From Atherix ibis (lineage: Eukaryota; Arthropoda; Insecta; Diptera; Athericidae), in NCBI GenBank assembly GCA_958298945.1, contig OY282609.1:36677212-36741211 (forward strand): a stretch of 64,000 bases of DNA. Reading direction: 5' to 3'. The notes under the pieces were generated by a model, which saw only the letters and a program-made list of their open reading frames with translations, did not search any database and was not told the origin of the DNA. Within the stretch, counting starts at the first letter, position 1. Every line of letters starts with the position of its first letter. Position numbers and translations under genes: made by a program. Positions 63,358 through 64,000 of this stretch are shown one piece after another.

Positions 63358-63689
63358 AAGTCCAATATGGAACATCACCAACTGAATGGACTCAATGACA
63401 ATATTAACCAAGCATCATTGTTAGCATCCACCAAAAATTCCGATTTTGACCAACCAGAGAAATTGGATCTTTTTTTTATATTAAAGCATTCTTCACTTCT
63501 CTATTTCGAGTATCAAAAAGAAAGTGAAGAGCTTCTAAAAAATTCTCATTAAAAACACATCGAAAATCCAATTCAAAACAAAATAACTTTTCTGGCCAGA
63601 TATTGAAAAAAATACATTTTGATCTATTGGAACTTTCGGAAACGAAACAAAAATTAAATATTGCATTATTTTGAGTTTGATTTCTTTTT
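63358..63689 (+). other. Unassigned region before the gypsy-like pol fragment
   Basis: Contains an open plus-strand frame (63367-63552, starting MEHHQLNGLNDNIN) with no recognised family. It may be degraded retroelement sequence upstream of the protease, but I cannot show this. Confidence 0.3.
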
Positions 63690-64000
63690 ATGGAATATTG
63701 GGACATGACACATTAAGGGAGTTGAAATCAGTAATTCACATAGGTGACATTACACACAAATATAAAAATCTTCTTAAAACAATACGAATCCGACGATGTC
63801 CATAATATCAATTTACGAACTTTACATCTGAACAAGGAACAGAATGAAAAACTCAAAAATATCATAAAAAGATAGAAAATTAACCTTTACAATAAGGGTA
63901 AAGGCAGAAATTTAATCACGGTAAAAAATGATACTTCTCAATAATTGACTTAAAGAGTGGCTTCCACCAAATACCACTCAAGAAACATGATATTGAAAAG
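63690..64000 (+). mobile_element. Ty3/gypsy-type LTR retrotransposon pol fragment (runs off the end)
   Basis: 63692-63800 reads GILGHDTLRELKSVI, the end of a retroelement aspartic protease (family pattern G-DTLRELKAVI). Then NINLRTLHLNKEQNEKLKNI at about 63807-63866, the linker before the RT. At 63944-64000 DLKSGFHQIPLKKHDIEK is the second conserved RT block (DLKSGFHQI). Stops, frame changes and a missing first RT block show decay. The closest pattern is the 17.6/297 group of insect gypsy elements. The remainder lies outside the window. Confidence 0.75.

Noticed and set aside
62968..63552. 194-aa plus-strand ORF
   Set aside because: Mostly antisense to the mariner transposase, then crosses the hairpin; no family resemblance in the antisense part.

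Overview
This is an AT-rich animal nuclear window, almost certainly insect and most likely a fly (Diptera; a tephritid-like genome is a guess). Pointers are genes with many short GT-AG introns, two divergent chemosensory ionotropic receptor (IR) genes, a tandem pair of divergent SLC6-family transporters, and a dense load of insect-type mariner, hAT, jockey-like, I-like and Ty3/gypsy-like elements. I see no rRNA or tRNA gene, CRISPR array or bacterial operon.

Layout. 1-18.7 kb: two tandem SLC6-like genes (A, 1214-7752; B, 14638-18607), each of ten exons with identical intron positions and phases. Their long first introns hold mariner and LINE relics, and mariner and LINE relics lie between them. 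19-21.3 kb: a decayed hAT element with an exact 8-bp target duplication. 21.3-28.8 kb: gene-poor DNA with one mariner relic. 28.8-41.5 kb: two three-exon IR genes facing each other tail to tail, with mariner and jockey-like debris between them. 42.9-47.2 kb: an I-like LINE split by a mariner, then a jockey-like LINE.

46.16-58.23 kb: a near-perfect 12-kb palindrome. Two ~6-kb arms flank a ~74-bp centre. Each arm carries the 3' half of a jockey-like RT, unknown AT-rich DNA, an internally deleted mariner and, next to the centre, a small ORF (117 aa on the right arm, frameshifted on the left). 58.2-61 kb: LINE mosaic on the minus strand. 62.3-64 kb: a Himar1-like mariner cut off at a 50-bp-arm hairpin, then a Ty3/gypsy-like pol fragment running off the end.

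The host genes are four membrane proteins: two probable (possibly non-canonical) transporters and two probable chemoreceptors. Nothing suggests they work in one pathway. The most unusual signals are the palindrome and a recurring class of perfect or near-perfect hairpins with 20-50 bp arms and 4-11 bp loops. Two of these sit exactly at rearrangement breakpoints (palindrome edge; mariner truncation). All calls come from reading sequence by eye; identities and clade names are estimates.
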